A stretch of DNA of 64,000 nt, from assembly GCA_964606665.1 (NCBI GenBank), contig CAZSHS010000011.1, positions 1-64,000 on the forward strand, written 5' to 3'. Below, piece after piece: positions 15,014-23,755 of the stretch (the stretch's first letter is position 1; every line of letters starts with the position of its first letter). The stretch comes from Aved-18 sp964606665. GTDB lineage: Bacteria > Cyanobacteriota > Vampirovibrionia > Obscuribacterales > Obscuribacteraceae. Both the position numbers and the translations under genes were made by a program. The notes beneath the pieces are model-generated. The model worked only from the letters and a program-made list of their open reading frames with translations, did not search any database and was not told where the DNA came from.

Positions 15014-16882
15014 ATGCAACCTTTTGATGCCCTTAGTTTGAAAGCCGTCCTGCAAGAAGCAAAACCGCTTCTTTTAAACAAACGCGTGGACAAAATCAGT
15101 CAGCTTGGTCGAGACGAGATTTTAATTGGCTTGCGCGCCAAAAGCGGCAATATCAATATTTTTCTCAGCGCCCACTCTACTTACGCGCGTATTTGTCTGG
15201 TCCAAATTCCAAGCTCTGGAGACAAAGCAAACTCAAATGACAAAAATATTTTTGAGCGGTATCAAATCAAAGAAAAATTCAAATCCCAACCCAAGTTCGG
15301 CGTGATACTGCGTAAATTGCTTTATGCAGCCACACTTGTGGGAGTAGAACAATTGCCTGGAGAGCGTGTTATAGACTTTGTTTTTTCTTGCGTAGACGAG
15401 GTTGGCACAACATCACTCAAGGTGCTCTCAGCGGAACTCATGGGCAGACACAGTAATCTGATTTTTTGGGATAAAGAAACAAAAGTCATTTTAGCGGCAT
15501 CACATGTGGTGACAAAAGAAATGAGTCGCCGGCGTGAAATTTTACCCAAAGGAATTTATGAGCGCCCACCCGCTCCAGACAAGCCTAATATTTTTCTGCT
15601 CGACAAAGCCGTGTTACAGGAAAAAATCAATGCCCTTGCAAAGAGTGTTGAGCGCCACGATACAAGCGATAATTCAACGCCACCACATTCAGTTACTTAT
15701 GAGCAATGGTTTTTGTCTACTTTTAGTGGACTAGGAAAAACTCTAGCCGAAGAGCTTGTGCAATCACTCAAATTGTCTTCGCGCATAGACAAATTCGAGC
15801 CTGAAGAATTGACCGAGTCTATTTGGCAAAAAATTTCAGCCCTTCAAAATATTTCCAATTTCAGTCCGCACATGTGTAAAAACTATTCTAGTTATACAAG
15901 TCTTGGTTGGTCCAAACACGAAGACTGGATCGAGTTTAGTGCGTGCAACGACATGATCGAACACTACTACAGAGTGCTTGAAAGCAAAGAACAGTTCAGT
16001 CAATTGAAAGAAAGACTTTTTTCTGAAGTAAGAGCTGAGCGCCAGAAGCTTGAAGTCAGACGCGCTCAAGCCGGCGAGCACGCTGTAAACGAAGAAGAAC
16101 TTTCCAATTTAAAATCAACAGGCGATTTAATTCTAGCCCATTTGTCCAGCGTAAAACCTGGACAAGAAGAGCTTTTGCTTGATGAGACAAAAATAAAAAT
16201 CAATCCATTATTGTCTGGGGTGCAAAATGCTCAGCACTATTACAGACTTTACGCCAAAGCCAGAGCGCGCATTTCATCTGCATCTACGGTTTTGGATGAA
16301 ATAAATAGTCGCTTGTCTTTTCTAGACAAAATAGATTCAGCTCTCAAAGAAGCGCCTGGATTGTCTGAGTTGTACGTAGTGAAAGAAACTCTGATGCCCA
16401 AAAATTCAGCCATAAATCAGGCTCGGTCCAGCGAAAGAAAAGCAAACTCACACAACAAAAAAGAGCACGGCGCAAATAACAAAAACTCTGGCAAGAGACG
16501 ACTTTTAAGTCTAGCTTCCAAAGACGGTTGGAAGATTTATGCCGGTCGCAACAGGCACGAGAACAGTCATCTGCTTTCGATTGCTAATCAGTACGATATA
16601 TGGCTCCATGTACTTGGACAAAGCGGAGCCCATGTATTAATAAGAGTACCATCGACCAAACAAGACCCACCCAAAACGACCTTACTTGAAGCAGCGCAAA
16701 TTGCAGCAAGACTTTCGCGAGTTCCCACTGGAGCAAAAGTGACTGTTGTCTACACCCAGTGTCGTTATGTCAAAAGTCTCGACAAAAATAAAATTGGTCA
16801 GGTTCGTTATGAGAACGAAAGGACTTTGATTGTCGATACGGCAGTGCCCATGCCAGATCTGATTAAGAGACTATATTCTTAA
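15014..16882 (+). CDS. rqcH: NFACT-family ribosome quality control protein RqcH
   Basis: The 622-residue protein has the NFACT-N domain (MQPFDALSLKAVLQEAKPLL, then SAHSTYARICL and LMGRHSNLIF), a long helical coiled-coil middle (about 330-450) and the NFACT-R domain (DGWKIYAGRNRHENSHLL, YDIWLHVLGQSGAHVLIR). Members bind stalled 50S subunits and add alanine tails to nascent chains; Gram-positive relatives were once named fibronectin-binding proteins. A basic linker rich in K, N and S precedes the last domain. No good Shine-Dalgarno is present, and a TATAGG box about 20 bases upstream suggests a very short leader. Confidence 0.92.
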   Translation: MQPFDALSLKAVLQEAKPLLLNKRVDKISQLGRDEILIGLRAKSGNINIFLSAHSTYARICLVQIPSSGDKANSNDKNIFERYQIKEKFKSQPKFGVILRKLLYAATLVGVEQLPGERVIDFVFSCVDEVGTTSLKVLSAELMGRHSNLIFWDKETKVILAASHVVTKEMSRRREILPKGIYERPPAPDKPNIFLLDKAVLQEKINALAKSVERHDTSDNSTPPHSVTYEQWFLSTFSGLGKTLAEELVQSLKLSSRIDKFEPEELTESIWQKISALQNISNFSPHMCKNYSSYTSLGWSKHEDWIEFSACNDMIEHYYRVLESKEQFSQLKERLFSEVRAERQKLEVRRAQAGEHAVNEEELSNLKSTGDLILAHLSSVKPGQEELLLDETKIKINPLLSGVQNAQHYYRLYAKARARISSASTVLDEINSRLSFLDKIDSALKEAPGLSELYVVKETLMPKNSAINQARSSERKANSHNKKEHGANNKNSGKRRLLSLASKDGWKIYAGRNRHENSHLLSIANQYDIWLHVLGQSGAHVLIRVPSTKQDPPKTTLLEAAQIAARLSRVPTGAKVTVVYTQCRYVKSLDKNKIGQVRYENERTLIVDTAVPMPDLIKRLYS

Positions 16883-16897
16883 AACTGACTTTTTGAT

Positions 16898-17575
16898 TTA
16901 AATTTTGCGAAACAGTCCAACTACAACGCCTTGAATTTGCAAGTCGTGATGGCTATTAACAAAAATAGGTTCCATGCTTGCATTAGCAGGCTGCAAACGA
17001 AAGCCGCCTTTTTCTTTGTAAAAGCGCTTCAGTGTAGCACCACCGTCTTCAAGCAGTGCCACAACAATATCGCCATTGTTGGGAGATGGATTGGGTTTGA
17101 CAATAACAAAGTCGCCCTCATAAATACCATCTTCAATCATCGATTCACCTTTGACTTGCAAGGCATAACAGCCACGCTCAGCATAGTCTGAATCGATTGC
17201 TAGAAAGTCAGTTGATTGATTAATGGCATCAATTGGCGAGCCGGCTGCAATTTTCCCAACTAATGGCAAACCCCTGGAAGATTTGGCATTTGAATGTGAT
17301 TCAAAAGAAGCAATTTTTTCTTCGAATTCTTCTTCAAGACCAGTAGTCAGATGTTGCATTCCAAGTTCAGAAACTCGAAGCGAGCGATTAAGATTGGGCT
17401 CCCACTCAACCATGTTTTTATTCTTCAGAGCTGTCACATGCTGGTGCACAGTCATACGATTTTTTACCCCTAAAAGGGCTGCAAGTTCAGCCAAACTTGG
17501 AGCGTAATGCTTTTCTTTACTAAGCGTGGCAATTGCGTTTAATACATCTTGCTGGCGCGGAGGTAGCGTTTTCAT
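16898..17575 (-). CDS. lexA: LexA repressor of the SOS response
   Basis: From ATG 17575 (GGGG at spacing 7) the protein is 225 residues; a TTG three bases upstream is less likely. The N-terminal winged helix (RQQDVLNAIATLSKEKHYAPSLAELA) is followed by a linker and the S24 peptidase domain. The self-cleavage site is Ala111-Gly112 in KIAAGSP, and the catalytic dyad is S145 (KGESM) with K183 (GATLKRF). All elements of damage-induced autoproteolysis are present. The linker of about 35 residues is longer than in E. coli. Confidence 0.96.
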   Translation of the reverse strand: MKTLPPRQQDVLNAIATLSKEKHYAPSLAELAALLGVKNRMTVHQHVTALKNKNMVEWEPNLNRSLRVSELGMQHLTTGLEEEFEEKIASFESHSNAKSSRGLPLVGKIAAGSPIDAINQSTDFLAIDSDYAERGCYALQVKGESMIEDGIYEGDFVIVKPNPSPNNGDIVVALLEDGGATLKRFYKEKGGFRLQPANASMEPIFVNSHHDLQIQGVVVGLFRKI

Positions 17576-17613
17576 CAATGAGCCCCAATAGGATACATAT
17601 GTAAGTGTATTAC

Positions 17614-17629
17614 CAAACGAGGTCGTTTG
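17614..17629. promoter_or_regulatory. Candidate LexA operator upstream of lexA
   Basis: The perfect inverted repeat CAAACGA-GG-TCGTTTG lies 38-54 bases before the lexA start, where an autoregulatory operator is expected. It does not match the E. coli, Bacillus or cyanobacterial SOS boxes. A second palindrome, TACATATGTA (17594-17603), lies closer to the gene. Confidence 0.4.
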
Positions 17630-17690
17630 TCCAGCCTTTTGCTCAAATTCAAAAACAATATCGGATCTTCAGATACTCAGATATATTGTT

Positions 17691-18461
17691 CTATTTGATT
17701 TCAGTTCGACCATAAATGGCGGGAGGCTTTTTATTTCCGTTCTTAATCCACATTTGCGTACCAAAATCAAAATGCCACCACTCTTGAGGATAGTTAACAA
17801 ATCCCGCCTGACACATGGCGTGATAGAGCAAGCGCCTGTTAATGCGAGCTTCTACTTCGCGCTCGCCTTGCATCGAATTACTTTCAAAATAAGTAGTGGC
17901 TGAAATTTCGTCCGCTTGATCAAAACTCGAACCCATGAATAATGGCTTCTCGTCTTTGAGCGAACGCAGAGTCAAATCAATCGCTCCACCTGTATTGTGT
18001 ACAGGCCAAGTTCGCCAGTTGCCGGGATCAAAGCTGCGGGGGTCAGAACAGTAAGTGCCTGCAAACTGAACCAAATCCTGCTCTTTTGGCTCACTTAGAA
18101 CTTCTTCACCACGCTTAATAAAATAATTCCAGATATCGCTTTGTAATGTTATTGGTCTGAATCCGTCTAGAGCAAGCACTTCGACTGCATATTTTTTTAA
18201 ACGGTCGTTTACTTCGACCAGTTTTTTGGCCACACTTTGGCGCAAATAAACAGACGAAAGGGCGCTGGCAAAAGCTTTATGATAGGGAGGATCGTTTGAT
18301 GCGTAAGCAGAATGTGCTGCCACTTTATATAGTGCCAGGTCGACTAAAGGTTCTTTGTTAGCCGCACACTCAAGATCTATTTCGACTTGATGATAATCCA
18401 ATGCCGTGTTATCGGCACAGCCTGCAGGCAAAACTATGGGAGTATCGCGATAGTCATCCAT
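17691..18461 (-). CDS. D-Ala-D-Ala dipeptidase, VanX/DdpX family (peptidase M15D)
   Basis: The 256-residue zinc peptidase shows the family residues: arginine in DGFRP (R102), zinc ligands H155 and D162 in VHNTGGAIDLTL, the catalytic E227 and third ligand H230 in QEWWHFDFG. The fold hydrolyses D-alanyl-D-alanine, either to recycle peptidoglycan or as part of vancomycin resistance. No vanH, vanA or vanS/R-like genes are near, so a recycling role is more likely. There is no signal peptide, so it acts in the cytoplasm. It ends about 115 bases beyond the lexA start on the same strand. Confidence 0.9.
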   Translation of the reverse strand: MDDYRDTPIVLPAGCADNTALDYHQVEIDLECAANKEPLVDLALYKVAAHSAYASNDPPYHKAFASALSSVYLRQSVAKKLVEVNDRLKKYAVEVLALDGFRPITLQSDIWNYFIKRGEEVLSEPKEQDLVQFAGTYCSDPRSFDPGNWRTWPVHNTGGAIDLTLRSLKDEKPLFMGSSFDQADEISATTYFESNSMQGEREVEARINRRLLYHAMCQAGFVNYPQEWWHFDFGTQMWIKNGNKKPPAIYGRTEIK

Positions 18462-18482
18462 AAGGTTATTAATATAACGCGG

Positions 18483-18491
18483 TGATACAAT
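18483..18491 (+). promoter_or_regulatory. Extended -10 promoter element with a very short leader
   Basis: TGATACAAT (TGn plus TACAAT) ends nine bases before the ATG of the next gene. Transcription would start about three bases upstream of the start codon. No ribosome-binding sequence is present. Confidence 0.4.
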
Positions 18492-18500
18492 TTAGCTATT

Positions 18501-18974
18501 ATGAAAAAGCTAATATCCGTTTTCTACACTATTCCAATCGTCGCAACCCTCATTTTTGTTTATCCGCAAATTTCTATGTCTCAAACTCCCCCACTTCAAG
18601 ATCTGGCTCAAGAAGAAGTAAAACGCTTGAGCGATCCAGGCGCTGATTTTAAACCAATTGCAAAAGTAAGTGAGTTACCGGGCGGATTGAATAAGACTTT
18701 TAGCGAAATGGCCGACCCGGGCAAGCCATTCAATTCTGGATGTGTGCGTACAAAAGACCTACCCAGCCAGGGTATGAATTTTGCCGCAGCTTCATCAAAT
18801 AGACTTTGGATCTCGTATCAATCTGGTGGCTTTTGTCTAATGAATAAACTTGAGCTACATGAAATTTCGGCAAATAAAAACAAATTACTTTGGTCCACCA
18901 TAACACCACGCCCGATGGCATCAATAAAAGACATAAGCGAATTCTTGAAAAAAACAAATTCAAAGAAAAACTAA
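18501..18974 (+). CDS. Exported small protein of unknown function
   Basis: A 157-residue protein with an N-terminal signal or anchor (MKKLISVFYTIPIVATLIFVY). The mature part has no recognised motif; two cysteines (in SGCVRTK and GGFCLMN) could form a disulphide. It begins right after an extended -10 promoter with almost no leader and ends three bases before the hybrid kinase gene, so the two form an operon. It might supply the sensory input of the kinase, which itself has only a short extracytoplasmic part; this is inference. Confidence 0.55.
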   Translation: MKKLISVFYTIPIVATLIFVYPQISMSQTPPLQDLAQEEVKRLSDPGADFKPIAKVSELPGGLNKTFSEMADPGKPFNSGCVRTKDLPSQGMNFAAASSNRLWISYQSGGFCLMNKLELHEISANKNKLLWSTITPRPMASIKDISEFLKKTNSKKN

Positions 18975-18977
18975 TTC

Positions 18978-20372
18978 ATGCCTAATCCATGGGAATTTAG
19001 ATTTTTTGTTCTTCTAATCATGTTTTTCGTCGTTTCAATTGTTGCGGCTGTTTTATTTTGGCAACTGAAAGTCAAAACTAAGTCGCTAGAAACTCCAAAT
19101 ACAACAGATGACATAAACGAAAAGCTTGCTTTAGCCAACAAAGAATTGAGCACTCAAAATAAAAATCTAATTCTGGCGCGCGACCAAGCGCTTGAAGCCT
19201 CAAGCTTAAAGTCGTCTTTTGTAGCTAATATCAGTCACGAATTGCGCACGCCAGTGACTGGTGTGATGGGCATGAACGAATTGCTCATGCGCACGGATTT
19301 GACACCACATCAAAAAGATTTGGCATCATCAATTCAGGAAGCGGCAAAATCTCTGCATTTAATAGTGAACGATATCCTAGACCTGTCTAAAATCGAAGCA
19401 GGTAAAATGACCTTGCAGAGAGTGCTTTTAAATCCGCCCGAAATGGTTCGTGATTCTATAAATATACTTTTGCCTGCAGCCCAGAAAAAGGGACTAGTTT
19501 TAAACTGTCGCATAGACCCGCTATTGGAAGAGCATACGCACAACTTGAGCGGCGACCCAGCGCGAACAAATCAAGTCTTGCTCAACTTGATGGGAAATGC
19601 CATCAAATTTACAGACAAAGGTCAAATAGATGTAGATGTATCTATTTTAAAACACGAGCAAGACAAGACTCTAGTCAAATTTTCAGTTACAGATACTGGC
19701 ATTGGATTGGATGAGCAGGAGAAGAAAACGCTCTTTACGCCATTTACTCAAGCTGACGAAACTACTACCCGAAAATATGGCGGCACAGGCTTGGGACTAA
19801 CGATAAGCAAGTTATTGGTCGAACTTATGGATGGCGAAATCGGGGTGGAAAGCCAGAAAGGCAAAGGATCTACATTCTGGTTTTGCGTGCCCTTTTTTCA
19901 CACATCCGAAATTATATTGAAGAGATATACATCGTCAATCACCTTTAATTTAGGCACAGCATCCCAAAGCAAAGTATTAGTAGTTGAAGATAATCCGGTA
20001 CTGCGCAGCCTAGCAGTTAAACAACTAGAGACCCTGGGAATAGTCGCCAATACCGTTTCTAACGGTAAAGCGGCGTTAGACGAACTAGCTCGCGCTCGCT
20101 ATTCGCTTATATTAATGGATTGCCATTTACCTGTTATGGATGGTTATGAGGCAACCCAAAAAATTCGCGAATTGGAAAAAAGCACCGATGAACATATAAC
20201 TATCATAGCTATGACTGCAGGCGCAATGACGGGCGACTATGAAAAATGCCGCCAAGCAGGAATGGACGATTATCTAGCCAAGCCATACACCCTTAAGCAA
20301 TTGAAAGAAAAGCTTGGTGACTGGCTTTTGACTGAAAAATCGATACCACCAAGTGATAAAAACAATGCATAA
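18978..20372 (+). CDS. Hybrid histidine kinase with C-terminal receiver
   Basis: The 464-residue protein has one membrane helix (about 10-30), a short coiled coil (45-75), a HisKA domain with H87 in NISHELRTPVTGV, an HATPase domain (N box NLMGNAIKFTDKG, G1 DTGIGLD, G2 GGTGLGLTISK) and a receiver domain (about 333-450) with phosphoacceptor D381 in LILMDCHLPVMDG and the lysine in YLAKPY. There is no periplasmic sensor domain or PAS domain, so input probably comes from a partner, perhaps the exported protein encoded just upstream. A phosphotransfer partner is not in the window. Confidence 0.93.
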   Translation: MPNPWEFRFFVLLIMFFVVSIVAAVLFWQLKVKTKSLETPNTTDDINEKLALANKELSTQNKNLILARDQALEASSLKSSFVANISHELRTPVTGVMGMNELLMRTDLTPHQKDLASSIQEAAKSLHLIVNDILDLSKIEAGKMTLQRVLLNPPEMVRDSINILLPAAQKKGLVLNCRIDPLLEEHTHNLSGDPARTNQVLLNLMGNAIKFTDKGQIDVDVSILKHEQDKTLVKFSVTDTGIGLDEQEKKTLFTPFTQADETTTRKYGGTGLGLTISKLLVELMDGEIGVESQKGKGSTFWFCVPFFHTSEIILKRYTSSITFNLGTASQSKVLVVEDNPVLRSLAVKQLETLGIVANTVSNGKAALDELARARYSLILMDCHLPVMDGYEATQKIRELEKSTDEHITIIAMTAGAMTGDYEKCRQAGMDDYLAKPYTLKQLKEKLGDWLLTEKSIPPSDKNNA

Positions 20373-20549
20373 ATAGCATTTCAGTTCTTGAATACCAGAT
20401 TTAAGCTTTGCTCAAAACCACGTTGGATAGACGGCTTCAGCCCCTGTTCTATGCAGAAGATATCTAATCGAATCAATTGCATCCAATCGTTAAGAGTGTT
20501 AACTTCGATGCATCGAACGAATCAAAATCAAGGAGCAAAACCAAAAGCA

Positions 20550-20573
20550 CCTGTGCGCTCGGCAAGACACAGG
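20550..20573 (+). terminator. Weak hairpin upstream of the riboswitch
   Basis: CCTGTG (20550-20555) pairs with CACAGG (20568-20573) around a 12-base loop. There is no T tract. It may be the end of the kinase transcript or part of the riboswitch leader. The preceding 20373-20549 holds no gene I can support. Confidence 0.25.
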
Positions 20574-20580
20574 GGTTAGA

Positions 20581-20700
20581 ATCCTATTGTAGATTTTAAC
20601 CTGGTGGGGGAAGTGTGGTTAAAAACCGCCGCTGTCCCGCAACTGTAACAGCCCACTGAAAAGGACGCTGCAAGCCAGTCTACCCACTCGAGCGTAAGGA
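20581..20700 (+). promoter_or_regulatory. Cobalamin (B12) riboswitch aptamer
   Basis: The conserved core is clear: GGGGAAG (20607-20613), a GGTTaaaaACC hairpin (20617-20627), GCTGTCCCGCAACTGTAA (20631-20648), CCACTGAAAAGG (20653-20664) and AAGCCAGTCTACC (20672-20684). GTAGA at 20589-20593 can pair with TCTAC at 20679-20683 to close the P1 stem. The aptamer binds adenosyl- or other cobalamins. It lies directly upstream of a class I ribonucleotide reductase operon, so B12 should reduce synthesis of the B12-independent enzyme, as known for Streptomyces nrdABS. Confidence 0.88.
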
Positions 20701-20704
20701 CGAA

Positions 20705-20830
20705 CCTCTTCGATGCTTAAAGAGGACCGTCCATATCGAGCACAACTCAATCAGTTGTTTGATATGGACTCTCCTCTTGGTCCGGCTGTTGCCAGACTCG
20801 GGGGGCTTTTGCATCCGTACACTAATGGAG
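20705..20830 (+). promoter_or_regulatory. Riboswitch expression platform with alternative hairpins
   Basis: CCTCTT (20705-20710) can pair with AAGAGG (20720-20725). The same AAGAGGA (20720-20726) can instead pair with TCCTCTT (20772-20778), extending a strong hairpin formed by GTCCATATC (20729-20737) and GATATGGAC (20761-20769) with ACAACT/AGTTGT inside. The two pairings exclude each other, as expected for a switch. The nrdA ribosome site TGGAG is at 20826-20830. Confidence 0.5.
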
Positions 20831-20842
20831 AATCAGAACTAA

Positions 20843-23719
20843 ATGAGCCGGTCTTCTTCCTCTGCCACCACACCTAGTGCTGTTAATGCAAGCGTGGTTG
20901 ATTTAACAAACAATCCATCTTCCGTTGTATATCCCAATCACAAAGTATTGAGGAGAAACGGCAGTATTGCTCAATTCGAACCTCAAAAAATTGCAGTGGC
21001 AATGACCAAAGCTTTTCTTGCCTCAGAAGGCGAACATGGAGCTGAAAGTTCGCGCATTAGAGACCTGGTGAAAAAACTGACTCAACAAATCGTCGAGACC
21101 CTTATCGCGCGTCTGCCTGATGGTGGCACATTCCATATAGAACATATTCAAGACCAAGTAGAAATTTCTTTGATGCGCGCTGGCGAATACGAAGTTGCTC
21201 GCGGTTATGTACTCTATCGCGGTGAGCGCAGCAAACACAGAGCCGAGCAAAAACCTGAGCGTTTGAGCACCTCTATTAACATAGTCGGCTACGACGGTGT
21301 CACAAAGCCTTATAACAAACAACACTATTTTGGCGTGGTTAATTCAGCCTGTCAGGGGCTTTCTGAAAATGTATCGGCTGAAAAAATTTGCGAGCTCTCC
21401 ACTGAAAATTTGTTTGATGGCGTTGCTGAATCAGAAGTATGGAAATCACTTATTTTTGTAAGCCGCGCTTTGATTGAGTATGAACCTGACTATACTTTTG
21501 TATGTGCACGTTTACTTTTGCACGAATTGCGCCGCGAAGTTCTTGGTGAGGAAGTGTTTGCCGAAAATATGCAAGCACGTTATGCCGAAGCTCTGCCCCA
21601 ATATATCAATCGTGGTATCAAAGCTGGTTTACTCGATGAGCGCCTTCAAGAGTTTGATCTGGAAAGAATTGGAAAGGCACTTCGTGCAGACCGCGATTTC
21701 AAATTCCAGTATCTTGGCTTGCAAACACTTTATGACAGATATTTGTTGCACGAAGACAACCAACGCTTTGAGTTGCCGCAAATGTTCTGGATGCGAGTTG
21801 CAATGGGACTTGCGATTAACGAAATCGATCGCGAAGCTCGTGCCATCGAATTCTATGATGTACTGTCCAGTTTCGACTTTGTTTCATCAACTCCAACTTT
21901 GTTTAATTCAGGCACCAAACGTCCCCAACTTTCCTCGTGCTTTTTAACCACAGTGGGAGACGATCTTTCGTCTATATATGAAGCTATTCGCGAAAATGCC
22001 ATGCTCTCTAAATTCTCTGGTGGACTTGGAAATGACTGGACACCCGTGCGTGCGCTCAATGCTCACATCAAAGGCACTAATGGTAAAAGTCAAGGCGTAG
22101 TTCCATTTCTAAAAGTAGTAAACGACACAGCAGTTGCTGTTAATCAAGGCGGTAAGCGCAAAGGTGCTGTTTGCTGTTATCTTGAATCATGGCACTTAGA
22201 CATCGAAGAATTTCTAGAGTTGCGCAAAAACACCGGCGACGACCGCCGTCGCACCCACGACATGAACACAGCCAACTGGATTCCAGACTTATTCATGTCC
22301 CGTGTTTTGAAAGACGAACAGTGGACTTTATTCAGCCCAGAGGAAGTGCCCGAACTGCACGATTTATTTGGTGCCGAATTCAAAGCCGCTTACGAAGCTT
22401 ACGAAACTCTTGCAGACGAAGGCAAAATCAAAGCTTTCAAACGTATTCCGGCAGTAAGCCTCTGGCGCAAAATGCTTTCAATGTTGTTTGAAACAGGTCA
22501 CCCATGGATCACTTTCAAAGATCCCTGCAACACAAGAAGTCCACAACAACACATGGGTGTAGTGCACTCATCTAACTTGTGCACCGAGATCACACTAAAC
22601 ACATCTGATACCGAAACTGCTGTTTGCAATCTTGGCTCAGTCAATTTGATTGCTCATTTAAAAGATGGCGAACTCGATTTAACTAAATTGGAAAGAACCT
22701 GTCGCATTGCCATGCGCATGCTGGATAACGTAATTGATATCAACTATTACAGCGTGCCCAAAGCGCGCAATTCAAACATGCGTCACCGTCCTGTAGGACT
22801 TGGTATCATGGGCTTCCAGGATGCACTCATAACACTTCGTATCCCTTATTCTTCGCGTCAAGCAGTTGAATTTGCCGATACAACTCAAGAAGCAGTAAGC
22901 TATTACGCCATTCTTTCAAGTAGCAAACTTGCAGCGGAGCGCGGATCTTATCCTACATATAAGGGCAGCTTGTGGGACCGCGGCATATTGCCGATAGATA
23001 GCTTGAAATTGCTTGAAGAAGCTCGCAGAGCCACTGTTGGTCACAGCGAAGATGTGTTCGACGTTAATCTAGATCAAAAACTAGACTGGAATGTAGTGCG
23101 CGAATCTATCAAAGAACACGGTATACGCAATAGCAACTGTCTTGCTATCGCACCGACTGCCACTATTGCAAATATTGCAGGTGTTAGCCCCTCTATTGAG
23201 CCTACCTTCCAGAATTTGTACGTGAAGAGCAATCTTTCTGGCGAATTCACTGTTATAAATTCGTATCTAGTGCGCGACTTGAAAGAGCGCGGGTTGTGGG
23301 ACGAGGTGATGGTGCACGATCTCAAATACTTCGATGGCTCTGTTATTGCCATCGAGCGTATCCCTCAAGATCTTAAAGCGCTTTATGCTACGGCATTTGA
23401 AATTGACTCACGCTGGCTAGTTGAATGTGCATCGCGTCGTCAAAAATGGATCGACCAGGCTCAAAGCTTGAACCTCTACATGAGCGAACCAAGCGGACGC
23501 AAATTGGACGATCTTTACAAAATGGCTTGGCGCAAAGCTCTCAAGACTACCTATTATTTGAGAACGACCTCAGCCACTTATGCTGAAAAATCGACTGTAC
23601 ACACTGGTGCATTGAACAAAGTCTCAAGCACCATGGAAGCGCCGCTTGTGGAAAATCTGCCCATTGTAGAAGGCAAAGTCTGCAATCCTAATGACACCGA
23701 ATGTGAAGCCTGCCAGTAA
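20843..23719 (+). CDS. nrdA: Class I ribonucleotide reductase, alpha subunit
   Basis: The 958-residue catalytic subunit reduces ribonucleoside diphosphates. An ATP-cone (VLRRNGSIAQFEPQKIAVAMTKAF, about 35-125) senses dATP. The barrel has CNLGSVNL, NSNMRHRPVGLGIMGF and the phosphate-binding APTATIANIAGVSPSIEP. The radical-path tyrosine pair is in KTTYYLRTTSATYAE near 910, and a C-terminal CEAC re-reduction motif ends the protein. The length and style resemble chlamydial-type NrdA more than E. coli NrdA (761). It is the first gene after the B12 riboswitch and is followed by nrdB after 36 bases. Confidence 0.95.
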   Translation: MSRSSSSATTPSAVNASVVDLTNNPSSVVYPNHKVLRRNGSIAQFEPQKIAVAMTKAFLASEGEHGAESSRIRDLVKKLTQQIVETLIARLPDGGTFHIEHIQDQVEISLMRAGEYEVARGYVLYRGERSKHRAEQKPERLSTSINIVGYDGVTKPYNKQHYFGVVNSACQGLSENVSAEKICELSTENLFDGVAESEVWKSLIFVSRALIEYEPDYTFVCARLLLHELRREVLGEEVFAENMQARYAEALPQYINRGIKAGLLDERLQEFDLERIGKALRADRDFKFQYLGLQTLYDRYLLHEDNQRFELPQMFWMRVAMGLAINEIDREARAIEFYDVLSSFDFVSSTPTLFNSGTKRPQLSSCFLTTVGDDLSSIYEAIRENAMLSKFSGGLGNDWTPVRALNAHIKGTNGKSQGVVPFLKVVNDTAVAVNQGGKRKGAVCCYLESWHLDIEEFLELRKNTGDDRRRTHDMNTANWIPDLFMSRVLKDEQWTLFSPEEVPELHDLFGAEFKAAYEAYETLADEGKIKAFKRIPAVSLWRKMLSMLFETGHPWITFKDPCNTRSPQQHMGVVHSSNLCTEITLNTSDTETAVCNLGSVNLIAHLKDGELDLTKLERTCRIAMRMLDNVIDINYYSVPKARNSNMRHRPVGLGIMGFQDALITLRIPYSSRQAVEFADTTQEAVSYYAILSSSKLAAERGSYPTYKGSLWDRGILPIDSLKLLEEARRATVGHSEDVFDVNLDQKLDWNVVRESIKEHGIRNSNCLAIAPTATIANIAGVSPSIEPTFQNLYVKSNLSGEFTVINSYLVRDLKERGLWDEVMVHDLKYFDGSVIAIERIPQDLKALYATAFEIDSRWLVECASRRQKWIDQAQSLNLYMSEPSGRKLDDLYKMAWRKALKTTYYLRTTSATYAEKSTVHTGALNKVSSTMEAPLVENLPIVEGKVCNPNDTECEACQ

Positions 23720-23755
23720 CTGGCAACCAATAAAAAATTGAAGGGAAAAAATTAA

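Noticed and set aside
17691..18461. Vancomycin resistance cluster
   Set aside because: Only the VanX-type dipeptidase is present; no vanH, vanA-type ligase or vanRS neighbours.
20051..20067. CCGTT-TCT-AACGG inverted repeat in the hybrid kinase gene
   Set aside because: Resembles the palindrome family but has a three-base insertion at the centre; not counted as a copy.
21474..21947. 157-codon ORF inside nrdA
   Set aside because: Out-of-frame shadow of a conserved gene on the same strand.
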